Notes: generated by a model not told the origin, from the sequence alone. A stretch of DNA of 64,000 bases from Spirosoma utsteinense (GCF_014282275.1 NZ_VFIA01000017.1:62001-126000); one strand, 5' to 3'; positions 32,561 through 42,017 are shown, numbered from the stretch's first letter. Translations and numbers: made by a program.

Positions 32561-33202
32561 ATGCTATTCAATACGATTCGACTCACTTTCCGTCTTATTC
32601 GATTTGGCTGGCGACGTAGTCGGCGAGCAGCCGAATCAGTTATTACCCGGATTATGTTTTATCTGAATAAGGTGGCGTATGGGTCGGGCATGAAGAGTTG
32701 TGGCATACCGGTAGTAGATATCAATGAGGGCTGTATAATGACGGTTGGGACAGCCTTTAGCATGAACAACGGTCTAAATCATAACCGGATAGGCCGTCAG
32801 CAACCCTGCTTTTTCATTGCCGATCTGGGCGGTACAATCCAGATTGGTAACCGTGTTGGCATGAGTGGTACCGCACTGGTTTGTCATAACGCCATTACAA
32901 TTGGCGATGATGTAACGATTGGAGGCAATACCGTAATTTATGATACCGACTTTCACTCGCTCAATTCGGGCAGGCGCGTTGGCTTCCAGGATAATCACCT
33001 GGCCAGGACAGCACCGGTTTTTATTCAGGCTCACGCCTTTATTGGCTCCCATGCAACCATCCTGAAAGGTGTGACTATTGGTGAGCGCGCCGTTATTGCG
33101 GCTGGCTCTGTCGTGACAAAAAATGTGCCACCCAACCAGATATGGGGGGGAAATCCGGCTAAATTTCTTCGACTTCTTGACGATCCATCTGTCCATGAGT
33201 AA
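32561..33202 (+). CDS. Hexapeptide-repeat acyltransferase
   Basis: With the ATG at 32561 the protein has 213 residues. The left-handed beta-helix repeats are clear (TIQIGNRVGMSGTALVCH, ITIGDDVTIGGNTVIYDTDFH, VFIQAHAFIGSHATILKGV, TIGERAVIAAGSVVTKNV) and the C-terminal GNPAK motif is present. This is the pattern of O-acetyltransferases that decorate polysaccharides using acetyl-CoA. The basic N-terminal helix may touch the membrane. Its 3' end overlaps the next gene by 8 bases. Confidence 0.92.
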   Translation: MLFNTIRLTFRLIRFGWRRSRRAAESVITRIMFYLNKVAYGSGMKSCGIPVVDINEGCIMTVGTAFSMNNGLNHNRIGRQQPCFFIADLGGTIQIGNRVGMSGTALVCHNAITIGDDVTIGGNTVIYDTDFHSLNSGRRVGFQDNHLARTAPVFIQAHAFIGSHATILKGVTIGERAVIAAGSVVTKNVPPNQIWGGNPAKFLRLLDDPSVHE

Positions 33203-34550
33203 AAACTTACTAATGCTCGTATGTTGTGCCTTGGCTCAACTGACGCCGGTAGCCTACAAAACGTTGTTCGAATATGGCGAATACTATATCTATCCGTCAA
33301 TGCTGAGCCATACCTTGCTCAGTATACCGATTATCGTACTGTTTCTTCTCAAAAATCGCTATAGCAAAGCTTTTTTAGTCATCTGGATAGCCTGGCTGTA
33401 TGTTGGCGAGCTAAAAATTCTGACCTATTACGCCATTAACCCTTACTATATAGCCATGGACGAAGGGTGTATAATCTACAATATCTATTTGATTTTCATG
33501 AGTATAGGTATGCTCGTTCATGACACTAACACCCGCATACCTATACCGTCGCCCGAGGACAAAGCCATCGGTCGACCACTTTACGACGACCTGGGCTGGC
33601 TGGAGTATTTCCTGCTGGCTTTCCCCTTGATCTGGCTTGCCGATTTTGTGCGTAACGTAGGCTTTATCCCTATTTTTTCGGGCAGTGACGTTACCGATAC
33701 GATGTATGGCCTCAACTATGGCTACGTCTATAACTTTGGTTTTTTTAACTGCCTGTCAGCGGTTTTGATTTACGATCGATTTCTTCGGTGCCCTTCCAGG
33801 ACAGGCAAAGCGTTGTGGTTGGTTATGTTGCTACTGATCATACTGATTATGTCCGCCGACAGCAAACGGCTGTATTTACTGGTATCACTGCTTGCCATAT
33901 TCGTTTATGACAAATTGCTGGCTGGTTCGCTGACCATCAATACGAAAACGATTCTACTCATGATCAGTGGTGTAATCTTATATGTAGGTCTCCAGAACAT
34001 TCGACTGGGCAGCGCTACGGATTCCCCCTTTGAGCGCGACGGCTTTCCCTTGGGGGCTGAATTTCGTGAATACATTCGTGCCGTTAATGAATTTAAACCC
34101 GGAGAGATTCCTGGATATGATCTGGCATCAAGCACGGTAGGTGCGTTTGCTAATTCATTCCTGCTCAAGCTGGCTGGTTTCGATAAATCCGAACTGGTAC
34201 ATAAAGACAGTGCGTATACGTTCATGAAGCTCTTCGACAGCGAAAACACGCTGGGTATACGCACCGGTCTCACGTCTGAATTATACTTTGCTTACGGCTT
34301 TTATGGCCTGCTGTTCATGATCCTTTTCGGATGGTTAATCAGCTACCTCTCGTATCGATTGGTATGCGTGTCCCAAAAGTCCAGCCTACTTTTTCTAAGT
34401 ACGATCTTCGGCCTACTTGTACTAACTGCTTTTGGCCAGAGTTCTGTGACGGTGGGGTGTCTTTGCGTCCTGCTCTATCTATACGGCCTGTTTGCTCTGG
34501 TGAAATTTTTCAATCGCCATCCGGCGGATTCACAACCGCAGACGACATGA
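33195..34550 (+). CDS. Putative polysaccharide polymerase (Wzy-like) membrane protein
   Basis: The 451-residue protein has about ten to twelve membrane helices and a large loop near residues 280-370 (SATDSPFERDGFPLGAEF...), as in Wzy-type oligosaccharide polymerases. Sequence conservation in the family is low, so the call rests on topology and on its place in a Wzx/Wzy-type locus that has no other candidate. The ATG at 33195 overlaps the acyltransferase stop. Its own stop overlaps the GT2 start (ATGA). Confidence 0.8.
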   Translation: MSKNLLMLVCCALAQLTPVAYKTLFEYGEYYIYPSMLSHTLLSIPIIVLFLLKNRYSKAFLVIWIAWLYVGELKILTYYAINPYYIAMDEGCIIYNIYLIFMSIGMLVHDTNTRIPIPSPEDKAIGRPLYDDLGWLEYFLLAFPLIWLADFVRNVGFIPIFSGSDVTDTMYGLNYGYVYNFGFFNCLSAVLIYDRFLRCPSRTGKALWLVMLLLIILIMSADSKRLYLLVSLLAIFVYDKLLAGSLTINTKTILLMISGVILYVGLQNIRLGSATDSPFERDGFPLGAEFREYIRAVNEFKPGEIPGYDLASSTVGAFANSFLLKLAGFDKSELVHKDSAYTFMKLFDSENTLGIRTGLTSELYFAYGFYGLLFMILFGWLISYLSYRLVCVSQKSSLLFLSTIFGLLVLTAFGQSSVTVGCLCVLLYLYGLFALVKFFNRHPADSQPQTT

Positions 34551-35440
34551 TCTATATTGTGATTCCGGTTCATAATCGTAAAGCCTTCACGCTGGGTTGT
34601 TTACACTGTCTGGCCCAGCAAACGGTTACGGACAGGCTGGTAATTGTAGTCGACGATGGGTCTACCGATGGTACCGGTGAACAGGTCAGGAAACAGTTTC
34701 CTGATGTAGTGGTGCTAACGGGCAACGGCAGCCTTTGGTGGGCGGGTGCTACTAATCTGGGCGTTCGGTATGTGCTCGACACGCTGGACCCTGATGCAGA
34801 TGATTTTATTCTCACCCTGAACGACGACATAAGCATTAATTCAGGTTATCTGGCGAACCTGCTGATAGCTTCTAAGGCCAACCAGCGTTGCCTGATCGGA
34901 TCAGTATCGGTCGATGTAAAGCCACCTCACGCATTGCTTTACGCTGGCACACGCCACAATTTTCTTGTTGCAAAAATTGAGGACCAGGCCACTACCCGTT
35001 TCACTAATAAGTACGCTTCGTTGCTCCAAAACAGCTCGTGTATTGGCTCAGATAGTCTGCCAGGCCGAGGTATGTTAGTACCTATACCGGTTTTCAGGGC
35101 CATTGGTGTCTTTGATGACCGTCGGTTCTGCCACCATATGGCCGACCTCGACTTTTCGATTCGTGCCCGTAAGGCAGGTTTTCCTTTGCTTATTTCATCA
35201 GCCAGTGTAGTCTATGAGTATAGTGATGCAACCGGCGTAGATGTGTCGAAACCCATGTCCCTACGGCTTTTTTGGCAAGCCTTATCGGCCATTAAATCAC
35301 CTATCAACTATCAAGTTCGACACCACTTTGCCCTGAAACACGCTCCTTTCCCTTACCTCTATATTGGGATTGACATGCTTCGAATTATTGGTGGCTATGT
35401 AATCAGGCAGATCAAAGCGACTTTAGCAATGGATCGGTAA
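34547..35440 (+). CDS. Glycosyltransferase family 2
   Basis: The 297-residue GT-A enzyme begins IYIVIPVHNRKAFTLGCLHC, with VVDDGSTDGTGEQV and the donor motif LNDDISINSGYL (a DDx version of DxD). RGMLVPIPVFRAIGVFDD and HHMADLDFSIRARKAGF follow, typical of rhamnosyl- or GlcNAc-transferase-like members. The start overlaps the polymerase stop. Its 3' end overlaps the convergent GT4 gene by 29 bases, so the plus-strand operon ends inside that gene. Confidence 0.92.
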   Translation: MIYIVIPVHNRKAFTLGCLHCLAQQTVTDRLVIVVDDGSTDGTGEQVRKQFPDVVVLTGNGSLWWAGATNLGVRYVLDTLDPDADDFILTLNDDISINSGYLANLLIASKANQRCLIGSVSVDVKPPHALLYAGTRHNFLVAKIEDQATTRFTNKYASLLQNSSCIGSDSLPGRGMLVPIPVFRAIGVFDDRRFCHHMADLDFSIRARKAGFPLLISSASVVYEYSDATGVDVSKPMSLRLFWQALSAIKSPINYQVRHHFALKHAPFPYLYIGIDMLRIIGGYVIRQIKATLAMDR

Positions 35441-36617
35441 GCGCTTGTTTTCCGATTAGTTCACTGTATAGGGTTAGCGTCGTCTGTAGCGAAACGTCTT
35501 TCGTGTAGCGAGCCTGAAATTCCCCATAGGCTTGTTGTCCCCATCGATGCCGCCCTAGCGAATCGTGGTTAAAAATACGGATCGTTCGGCCTAATTCGAG
35601 ACTATCACCCGTTCGGAATAAAAGGCCTGTATCCCCATCTCGTACAATCTGATTGAGATTGTGTTGGTCCGAGCAAATAACGGGCGTACCCGAAGCAAAA
35701 GCCTCCAGAATGACCGTGGGAAGCCCCTCATACCAGAGGGATGGTACAATCAGCGCACGACATCGTTTTAAGGCATCGAGCACAACGGCACGAGGTTGTT
35801 TTCCCCGATAGCGAATGGTTGGCGTCCGTTCAGATGCCCGTATCACATCGGGTACTAAAGGCCCATCACCTATGATTTCAAGAGGGAAGCCGTCTGTTTC
35901 GGCAGCCATCAGTAATACACCAACTCCTTTTTCAACTGTGAGCCGCCCGGCATACAGGAAAAAATCACTTCGTTCGTCGGGCCGGGTATATCCGGCATCG
36001 GCAACAAAATTGGCTTTAACGGTTACCTGTTCCGGTAGTAATTTCAGTGATGAACTGAGGATTTTCTGTCGGGCAAAGTCTGTCACCACGATAAAGCGAT
36101 CCACAAGTTTCCAGATGCCAGTCAGTTTATGAAGCGACGTAATTGCTGTTAGATGAGCCGATTGAGCCGGGGAATCACGAAAACAGGCATTTCTTATACC
36201 AGCCAACGGCAATGTCTGGGTCAGACATATTTCACAGGATACTTTCCCTTCACGCATGAGCAGGCCATTCAGGCACACTAACCGGTAATTGTGCAACGTC
36301 ATTACAACAGGTAGCTGTCGTTTCTTAGCGACCCTGATAACCGATGCCGACGCCGTATAGAACAGGTTATGAATGTGTATAATATCGGGTTTGAATCGAT
36401 CGATAGCCTGATTAAGCCGACTAGCCGACTGTAGGTTATACAGGGATTGAACTGCCGAACGGGCATTACCCAGTAGCGTCCCATCAAAGCTGTCGTTGTT
36501 GAATATCAGGGTTTCTACCGTAATTCCATTGTCTCGAAGTAAATCACATTCGTGTTCAAAAACAGTATCTTCTCCGCCCCCCTGCTGGTAATAATTATGT
36601 AGTAGTAATAGGCGCAT
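35412..36617 (-). CDS. Glycosyltransferase family 4 (GT-B)
   Basis: The 401-residue protein begins LLLLHNYYQQGGGEDTVFEHE, the usual opening of polysaccharide GT4 enzymes, with DIIHIHNLFYTASASVI in the acceptor half. The C-terminal half has FFLYAGRLTVEKGVGVLL and the donor motif SLWYEGLPTVILEAFASGTPVI with the catalytic E-x7-E. It belongs to the same exopolysaccharide locus but runs opposite to the main operon. The 55-base gap to the next gene on this strand suggests a minus-strand operon of three glycosyltransferases. Confidence 0.93.
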   Translation of the reverse strand: MRLLLLHNYYQQGGGEDTVFEHECDLLRDNGITVETLIFNNDSFDGTLLGNARSAVQSLYNLQSASRLNQAIDRFKPDIIHIHNLFYTASASVIRVAKKRQLPVVMTLHNYRLVCLNGLLMREGKVSCEICLTQTLPLAGIRNACFRDSPAQSAHLTAITSLHKLTGIWKLVDRFIVVTDFARQKILSSSLKLLPEQVTVKANFVADAGYTRPDERSDFFLYAGRLTVEKGVGVLLMAAETDGFPLEIIGDGPLVPDVIRASERTPTIRYRGKQPRAVVLDALKRCRALIVPSLWYEGLPTVILEAFASGTPVICSDQHNLNQIVRDGDTGLLFRTGDSLELGRTIRIFNHDSLGRHRWGQQAYGEFQARYTKDVSLQTTLTLYSELIGKQALTDPLLKSL

Positions 36618-36672
36618 GATTGGGTTGGATAATAAACAGGATTATGGCTGAAATGGAATAAATGACAATTCT

Positions 36673-37593
36673 TCAGGCAAGTTTTGTCCCTCGAAAGAGA
36701 GTCATACCATACGTCAGAAGTTTGTTCCAGATGCGAACGGGAACACTAAACTTCCTGCGGAACTGACGATCGTACCGTGGATTGGTTTGTACCGTCTGAG
36801 GAAATGTAAAGAGCCGTTGCCTGCCGGTGTCTAAAACTGGCTGGTAGCGGTCGTAGACAACTTCGGTAGTTGAGTCAGGCGAGTCGACTCCAATATTGAT
36901 GGTTTTAGAAACAGTTGGGTAGAGTGTATAACCACCCGATTTGAACTGACTATAACACAGCCGAATATCCCAGGCATCGATCTCCCGTGTTTTTGCCCGT
37001 CTCAGCATCCGAACCCGGTCACTTCCTCCTCTATTGAACCGTTGGCGAGCCCCGGGATCGTTCATGAACTCATCAAAGTCTCGAAGGCCCCAATCGACCT
37101 GCTGCCATCGGTCGGCCCAGATTGCCCAACCCCAGGCGCAGGTTCGTTGAAAAAAATAGCCATCAGGTATATAATCGACGGGCCGTTTAAGCGGGAGCGT
37201 ATATCCCCCTATCGAAAAAACGGCTGGTTCATGACCAAACTGATTCAATCCCTGGTTCATAAAATCCAGAAAGTTGGGGGTTGTCACGACATCGTCTTCG
37301 AGTACGATCACCGACGGGTGTCGTTTCAGAACCTGGGTTACTCCGGCTATGATGGAATTGGCGCAACCAATGTTTGTAGGGCTATAGGACGTATGAACTC
37401 TACTGAAGCCTTTAACATCATCCACTAGTGCCCGAACGGCTTCTACTTTGGAAACCTCGTCGGCATGACGGGGGCCATCGACGAATACGTATAAGTCGGT
37501 TTGGGGGGCCAGATAGTTGGCTTGTAGAGCGGCCAGTGTCTGTTTTAATTCCAAAGCACGTTTAAAAGCAAAAAGAATTACGGGGGCAGGCAT
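36673..37593 (-). CDS. Glycosyltransferase, GT-A fold
   Basis: Starting at the ATG at 37593 the protein has 306 residues; an earlier in-frame ATG at 37635 would add a cysteine-rich stretch with no homology. It opens APVILFAFKRALELKQTLAAL and has VIVLEDDVVTTPNFLDFM (metal-binding DD) and WGWAIWADRWQQVDW, a motif common to Bacteroidota sugar transferases of this type. The acceptor and sugar are unknown. It lies between the GT4 and GT26 genes. Confidence 0.87.
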   Translation of the reverse strand: MPAPVILFAFKRALELKQTLAALQANYLAPQTDLYVFVDGPRHADEVSKVEAVRALVDDVKGFSRVHTSYSPTNIGCANSIIAGVTQVLKRHPSVIVLEDDVVTTPNFLDFMNQGLNQFGHEPAVFSIGGYTLPLKRPVDYIPDGYFFQRTCAWGWAIWADRWQQVDWGLRDFDEFMNDPGARQRFNRGGSDRVRMLRRAKTREIDAWDIRLCYSQFKSGGYTLYPTVSKTINIGVDSPDSTTEVVYDRYQPVLDTGRQRLFTFPQTVQTNPRYDRQFRRKFSVPVRIWNKLLTYGMTLFRGTKLA

Positions 37594-37644
37594 GACGTGA
37601 AGAAGTAAGTGGAGGCAGCAAATCCAACCGGCCATATGGCAGGA

Positions 37645-38469
37645 TCAGGGATGCATGTAGTGCGAATACAACTGTCTGAAAAAGTGGCAAATGAACCAGA
37701 AGTTCGTAGTAACATACCGACCAAACAGCCGGCGGGGCTCCTGTACAAATCGAAAGAGCCACTCTAACCCAGCTCGTTGCATCCAGTTGGGCGCGCGTCG
37801 CTGCTCGCCAACCAGTACGGGAAGCGCCCCCCCAATACCCAGCAAAACGGCCGGAATGCGACCAGAAACTGAGGCCATCCATTTTTCCTGTTTAGGGCAT
37901 CCCAGCGCAACAAACACCAGGCCAGCGCCCGACGAGACGATAGCGTCAACAATGTGGGCCTCTTCGCCAGACGTAAGCGGCTGAAACGGGGGAGAAATCA
38001 GGCCTGCTACCTGAAGCGTGGGGTGATGTTCAGCACAGAAGGCCGAACACCGTTTCAAAATAGAGGGGGTACTACCATAGAAGAAAACGGGTAGCCCCAT
38101 ACGAGCCGCTTCATACAGCAGCGTGGGCAGTACATCCAGACCCGTTATGCGCTCCTGACGTACTTTATAAAGAGCCCGCAATGCCCAAAGTAGCGGCACA
38201 CCGTCACCTGTTACCCAAGTGGCACTATTGACCGAACGGGCAAAGGCAGGATCACGAACAGCTTCTACTGCCATGTGCGCATTAGCGCAGCAAACATAAG
38301 CAGAGCGCCGTAGCTGGGCTACCTGAAGTACGTCCCGAATAAACGCATCATAAGACTGAAGGGTAAGAAACAAGCTGATAACCCGTTTGCGAACCGGTAC
38401 CAGCTCAGAGGAACAGGCAGTGTTTTCGATAGAATAACAAGTGTGATCTGGCGGGGTATAGGTGGGCAT
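37645..38469 (-). CDS. WecG/TagA/CpsF family glycosyltransferase (GT26)
   Basis: The 274-residue protein has the GT26 marks YVCCANAHMAVEAV, SATWVTGDGVPLLWAL, FFYGSTPSILKRCS, VFVALGCPKQEKWM, GIGGALPVLVGEQRRAPNWM and GLEWLFRFVQEPRRLFGRY. Family members add the second sugar (for example ManNAcA or ManNAc) to a lipid-linked GlcNAc-type acceptor, so it probably acts just after the initiating transferase at 30475. The C-terminal helix with RRLFGRYVTTNFWFICHF may anchor it to the membrane. It is the first gene of the minus-strand group. Confidence 0.95.
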   Translation of the reverse strand: MPTYTPPDHTCYSIENTACSSELVPVRKRVISLFLTLQSYDAFIRDVLQVAQLRRSAYVCCANAHMAVEAVRDPAFARSVNSATWVTGDGVPLLWALRALYKVRQERITGLDVLPTLLYEAARMGLPVFFYGSTPSILKRCSAFCAEHHPTLQVAGLISPPFQPLTSGEEAHIVDAIVSSGAGLVFVALGCPKQEKWMASVSGRIPAVLLGIGGALPVLVGEQRRAPNWMQRAGLEWLFRFVQEPRRLFGRYVTTNFWFICHFFRQLYSHYMHP

Positions 38470-38816
38470 ATTGGTATCACAGAAGAATCGAACACTATAG
38501 GATCAATGCAATCTTAGACGCACCGAATCCGGCAAGTAACTTTTTTCAGCTTTAAATAAAGTTGTTACATTTTCCTTGCCAGACCACAAAAACAGATCGA
38601 TTAAAATTCTCTTCTCCTTCGCCTACTCTAAAGACCATACCGGTGTAAACGTCAACGGGGCCAGTAACCGGAAGACGAAGTCGGCATCTGGTTGCTGGCC
38701 CAAAACAACTTGTTGATATAGCCGTAAAAAGTAACCGTACCCTTCGATTATCAAACCCCTATTCCTGTATATTTACATCGGCGAACGCACGCTAAGCCCT
38801 GACAGTCAATTCGTTT
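38470..38816. other. Noncoding spacer between divergent genes
   Basis: These 347 bases separate the GT26 gene and a lipoprotein gene that diverge. They should hold both promoters. TATATTTA near 38766 is a 7-of-8 match to the -7 box for the plus gene. I see no ORF, large repeat or RNA gene. Confidence 0.4.
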
Positions 38817-39617
38817 ATGAAGACTTCATCTCTACCTCTTTTTCTTCTGCTAATCGGACTGCCAGCCAGCCTGCTGACGGGCTGTGTGCCAACAGTTATG
38901 ACCCACCGGCTCGAACCCATATCAGGTGATCTGGCGACGATCGACGGGCGGGTCGTTACCAAAGCCGAACGTGATGGTGTAGGGGTAGTTGCTTCGTTTG
39001 AGCGAGAGGACATGGATTTTGTGGTTCTTGACGTCGAAGTCAAAAACCACACTTCTCATTCTATTGACGTGAATCCGGCTGATTTTCACTTTACCGCACT
39101 TGATGCTATGCAGGATACGCTCAAAAATTCGAACAGCACCGGTCTGCTCATAGCCCGTACAGCGGCTAACCCAACTTATGAAATGGGTCGTATGGGAATG
39201 AAGCGTAAACTTGAAGAGAAGCGACTGAAACGGGCAAAAGTAATCAATACGATCCTTCTGGTGGCAGCAGTAGCTTCAGACGTTTCTGCTACGAGCAGCA
39301 GCCGCTCTTATCGCGAATGGGCGGCAAAACGTGTTTCCCACGATGTTGCCTATCAGGCTATTGCGGCCAAACGGGTCATTGACCACAGCACCTTTTCCAA
39401 TCGTATGCAACGCTATGATTATGAAGAATACCGGTGGCGCGAACTGGCTCTACGCGAAAACGCTCTCGCTTCCGGTGAGTCGGTTCGCGGATTTGTCTAC
39501 CTTCCCAAAGTGTTGGGAGCCCGGTATTTGGCCATCAGATATACAGTACCCGAGCAGGCCAGCGTCCCGTTACTTTTTAAACAGGAACTTGTTAAGAACA
39601 AGAAAAAACGGCGATAG
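38817..39617 (+). CDS. Hypothetical lipoprotein
   Basis: The 266-residue protein has a lipoprotein signal ending SLLTGC. Residues ~60-100 (MDFVVLDVEVKNHTSHSIDVNPADFHFTA) look like an immunoglobulin-like domain of the DUF4352 type. A basic coiled stretch (GMKRKLEEKRLKRAKVINTI), a weakly hydrophobic part and a final beta-rich part (GFVYLPKVLGARYLAIRYTVP) follow. I recognise no specific family. It is probably an envelope protein tied to no known pathway and is transcribed alone. Confidence 0.7.
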   Translation: MKTSSLPLFLLLIGLPASLLTGCVPTVMTHRLEPISGDLATIDGRVVTKAERDGVGVVASFEREDMDFVVLDVEVKNHTSHSIDVNPADFHFTALDAMQDTLKNSNSTGLLIARTAANPTYEMGRMGMKRKLEEKRLKRAKVINTILLVAAVASDVSATSSSRSYREWAAKRVSHDVAYQAIAAKRVIDHSTFSNRMQRYDYEEYRWRELALRENALASGESVRGFVYLPKVLGARYLAIRYTVPEQASVPLLFKQELVKNKKKRR

Positions 39618-39631
39618 TAACGCTATACCGC

Positions 39632-39955
39632 TCACCAGGCATCTTCTTCAAAAGCACGCTGCGCCCGTTCCAGCTCCAGTACTGTTTTGGCATTATTTTG
39701 CGCTCCTGCCAGCACAATCCCTTTTTCGTATAGCTCAGCCGCCCGTTCACGTTCGCCCAGTTCAGCGTATAGGGCGGCCGCGTGATAGTACGTTGGCAGG
39801 TAATCAGGATGTTCGGTTAGTAGCTGATCAAAATACGGCCGTGCCTGTTCGGACCTGCCATTTATGAATTCCATAGCCAGGGCGTAAACATTGAAAGGCT
39901 CGCCGGGTTCTTCCTGTACAAATCGAATTAATTGTTGGATACGGTCGTTATTCAT
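39632..39955 (-). CDS. Small TPR protein
   Basis: The 107-residue protein starts at the ATG at 39955. The longer frame to 40168 would cross the etfB promoter and start codon. It holds two or three tetratricopeptide units (PFNVYALAMEFINGRSEQARPYFDQLL, YLPTYYHAAALYAELGERERAAELYEKGIVLA). TPRs mediate protein contacts; the partner is unknown. It is divergent from etfB and convergent with the lipoprotein gene, with 14 bases between those stops. Confidence 0.82.
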   Translation of the reverse strand: MNNDRIQQLIRFVQEEPGEPFNVYALAMEFINGRSEQARPYFDQLLTEHPDYLPTYYHAAALYAELGERERAAELYEKGIVLAGAQNNAKTVLELERAQRAFEEDAW

Positions 39956-40003
39956 ACGCGCAGGAAAAAATAGTATGCATGCATACTTTCTAGGTGAATT
40001 TTG

Positions 40004-40011
40004 TACTTTTG
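40004..40011 (+). promoter_or_regulatory. Bacteroidota -7 box upstream of etfB
   Basis: TACTTTTG is an exact TAnnTTTG match, 57 bases before the etfB ATG at 40068. It also lies outside the true start of the divergent TPR gene, which supports that choice. Confidence 0.5.
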
Positions 40012-40067
40012 CGCCGTAAAGTTGGTCGGTAACGACCCGATTTCCACGAACTAAAACCACATAACCA

Positions 40068-40805
40068 ATGAAAATTTTAGTGTGTGTGACGAGTGTGCCC
40101 GACACCACCACCAAAATCGCCTTCACGGACAATAACACCAAACTTAACAAAGCCGGTGTAACGTTCATTACCGGCCCTTATGACGACTATGCTCTGGCGA
40201 GGGCCGTTGAACTTAAAGAAAAGCTTGGAGCCAGCGTAACTGTCCTGAACGTAGGGGGTGCCGATGCTGAACCTGTGATTCGCAAATGCCTGGCAATTGG
40301 CGCGGATGATGCGATTCGGGTTAACGCAGAGCCGACCGATGCTTATTTTGTAGCCGAACAAATCGCGGCTATTGCAAAAGAAACCAATTACGACCTTATT
40401 CTGATGGGCCGGGAGTCTATCGACTATAATGGTGGTCAGGTCCATGGCATTGTGGGCGAAATGCTCGGTATGCCATCGATTTCCCCTGTCATGCTACTCG
40501 ATATCAATGGGGATACCGCCAGTATTACCCGCGAAATTGAAGGTGGTAAGGAGAGCCTCGAAGCGAAGCTGCCCCTCGTATTAGGCTGTCAGGAGCCAAT
40601 TGCGGAATGGAAAATACCGAACATGCGTGGTATTATGACTGCCCGCACCAAACCGCTTAGAATAGTTGAACCCGTTAGCACTCAAACGCTGACCGCTGTT
40701 GGTAGTTATGAACTTCCAGCTCCACGGGGAGCCGTTAAAATGATTAAGGCCGAAGACGCTGAAATGCTGATCCAGCTCCTCCGCACCGAAGCAAAAGTTA
40801 TCTGA
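40068..40805 (+). CDS. etfB: Electron transfer flavoprotein beta subunit
   Basis: The 245-residue protein begins MKILVCVTSVPDTTTKIAF and has the ETF-beta signature region (LILMGRESIDYNGGQVHGIVGEMLG, ITREIEGGKESLEAKLPLVLGCQEPIAEWKIPN). With EtfA it forms the FAD-carrying heterodimer that takes electrons from acyl-CoA dehydrogenases to ETF-quinone oxidoreductase. The partner gene follows after 154 bases. Confidence 0.96.
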   Translation: MKILVCVTSVPDTTTKIAFTDNNTKLNKAGVTFITGPYDDYALARAVELKEKLGASVTVLNVGGADAEPVIRKCLAIGADDAIRVNAEPTDAYFVAEQIAAIAKETNYDLILMGRESIDYNGGQVHGIVGEMLGMPSISPVMLLDINGDTASITREIEGGKESLEAKLPLVLGCQEPIAEWKIPNMRGIMTARTKPLRIVEPVSTQTLTAVGSYELPAPRGAVKMIKAEDAEMLIQLLRTEAKVI

Positions 40806-40959
40806 TCAGCGCCGTTAACGACCTTGCCAGCTGGTGAGTCAGGAGCTTACCATATTAGTAAGCATAACTATCTGCTTACACGCGGTGGCCATCTCGTTAA
40901 CTGACCAATATCTTAAGGGCTTTACCTGATTATTGAACCAACTCACTAACATCGATATT

Positions 40960-41922
40960 ATGTCCGTTCTTATTTTTGCTGAATTAGACGAGGGTAAACT
41001 TAAAAAATCTTCACAGGAAGCTATATTTTACGGTGCCAAGGTTGCTGGTATGCTGGGAACATCGGCGACTGCGATTGTACTTGGCGCGGCCGATGATAGC
41101 GAACTGGCCCTGGCCGGTCGTTTTGGCGCGGCTAAAGTTCTCCATGCTACCGACACGAAACTGAATGAGCCCAATGGTATGGCTTATGCTACCGTTGTGG
41201 CAGCTGCGGCTCAGCAGGAAGGCACTAAAGTTATCGTGCTGGCCAAGTCCTCACTAGCCGATGCCATGACGGCACGACTGGCGGGAAAGCTAAAGGCGGG
41301 TCTGGCAGCCAACGTTATTGAGCTACCGGATTTATCGACTGGCTTTCGCGTTAAGAGCAGCATTTACACCGGCAAAGCATTTGCTTACAATGATCTGAAA
41401 GCTGATATAAAGATTCTGGCAATCAAGAAAAATACGATTGTAACCGAAGAAACAGAGGCTTCCGCTACCATTGAGAATTTCACGCCTACACTTAACGACG
41501 CCGATTTTGTTGTCAACGTAAAAAGCACCGAGAAAGCAACCGGCGACATTCTTCTGCCCGAAGCAGACCTTGTTGTTTCAGCTGGTCGTGGGCTTAAAGG
41601 CCCCGAAAACTGGGGTATCGTAGAAGACCTGGCCAACGCCTTGCATGCTGCTACAGCCTGTTCAAAACCGGTGTCGGACTTGGATTGGCGCCCTCACCAC
41701 GAACACGTAGGTCAAACCGGCATTAAGGTTAGCCCTAATTTATACATCGCAGCGGGTATATCGGGAGCTATTCAACATTTAGCTGGTGTAAACTCCTCGA
41801 AGGTAATTGTTGTTATCAACAAAGACCCTGATGCGCCGTTCTTCAAGTCGGCAGACTATGGCATTGTTGGTGATGTATTCGACGTGCTGCCGCGGCTGAC
41901 AAAAGCGGCACAGGCTCTGTAA
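40960..41922 (+). CDS. etfA: Electron transfer flavoprotein alpha subunit
   Basis: With the ATG at 40960 the protein has 320 residues (the frame opens at a TTG at 40933). The C-terminal FAD domain is typical: VVSAGRGLKGPENWGIVEDLANALHAATACSKP, then GQTGIKVSPNLYIAAGISGAIQHLAGV and VINKDPDAPFFKSADYGIVGD. It is the partner of EtfB. The 154-base spacer before it contains GTGAGT/CAACTCAC words related to the tract at 20579-20702. A hairpin follows its stop. Confidence 0.96.
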   Translation: MSVLIFAELDEGKLKKSSQEAIFYGAKVAGMLGTSATAIVLGAADDSELALAGRFGAAKVLHATDTKLNEPNGMAYATVVAAAAQQEGTKVIVLAKSSLADAMTARLAGKLKAGLAANVIELPDLSTGFRVKSSIYTGKAFAYNDLKADIKILAIKKNTIVTEETEASATIENFTPTLNDADFVVNVKSTEKATGDILLPEADLVVSAGRGLKGPENWGIVEDLANALHAATACSKPVSDLDWRPHHEHVGQTGIKVSPNLYIAAGISGAIQHLAGVNSSKVIVVINKDPDAPFFKSADYGIVGDVFDVLPRLTKAAQAL

Positions 41923-41924
41923 AA

Positions 41925-42006
41925 AGTTGTAAGTTGTAGCAGTCGTAAGTCGTAAGTGACTACGCCTATTTTTCACTTACAACTTGTTGACTTACGACTT
42001 ACGACT
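41925..42006. repeat. Hairpin tract of GTAAGTCGTAAGT words after etfA
   Basis: Bases 41941-41957 and 41990-42006 are perfect 17-bp complements. A second pair, 41925-41935 with 41975-41985, is perfect over 11 bp and competes for the space. The arms are made of repeated (G)TAAGT(C/T)(G) words. It probably terminates etfBA. Its right end touches the promoter box of the next gene. Confidence 0.7.
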
Positions 42007-42013
42007 AAATTTG
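42006..42013 (+). promoter_or_regulatory. Bacteroidota -7 box for the bifunctional nuclease gene
   Basis: TAAATTTG matches TAnnTTTG exactly, with a TTG about 17 bases upstream at 41987. The box ends five bases before the GTG start at 42018, so the transcript may be leaderless. Confidence 0.5.
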
Positions 42014-42017
42014 CGCC

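Noticed and set aside
39956-40168. N-terminal extension of the TPR gene on the minus strand
   Set aside because: It would cover the exact -7 box and the start of etfB, and its sequence is not TPR-like.
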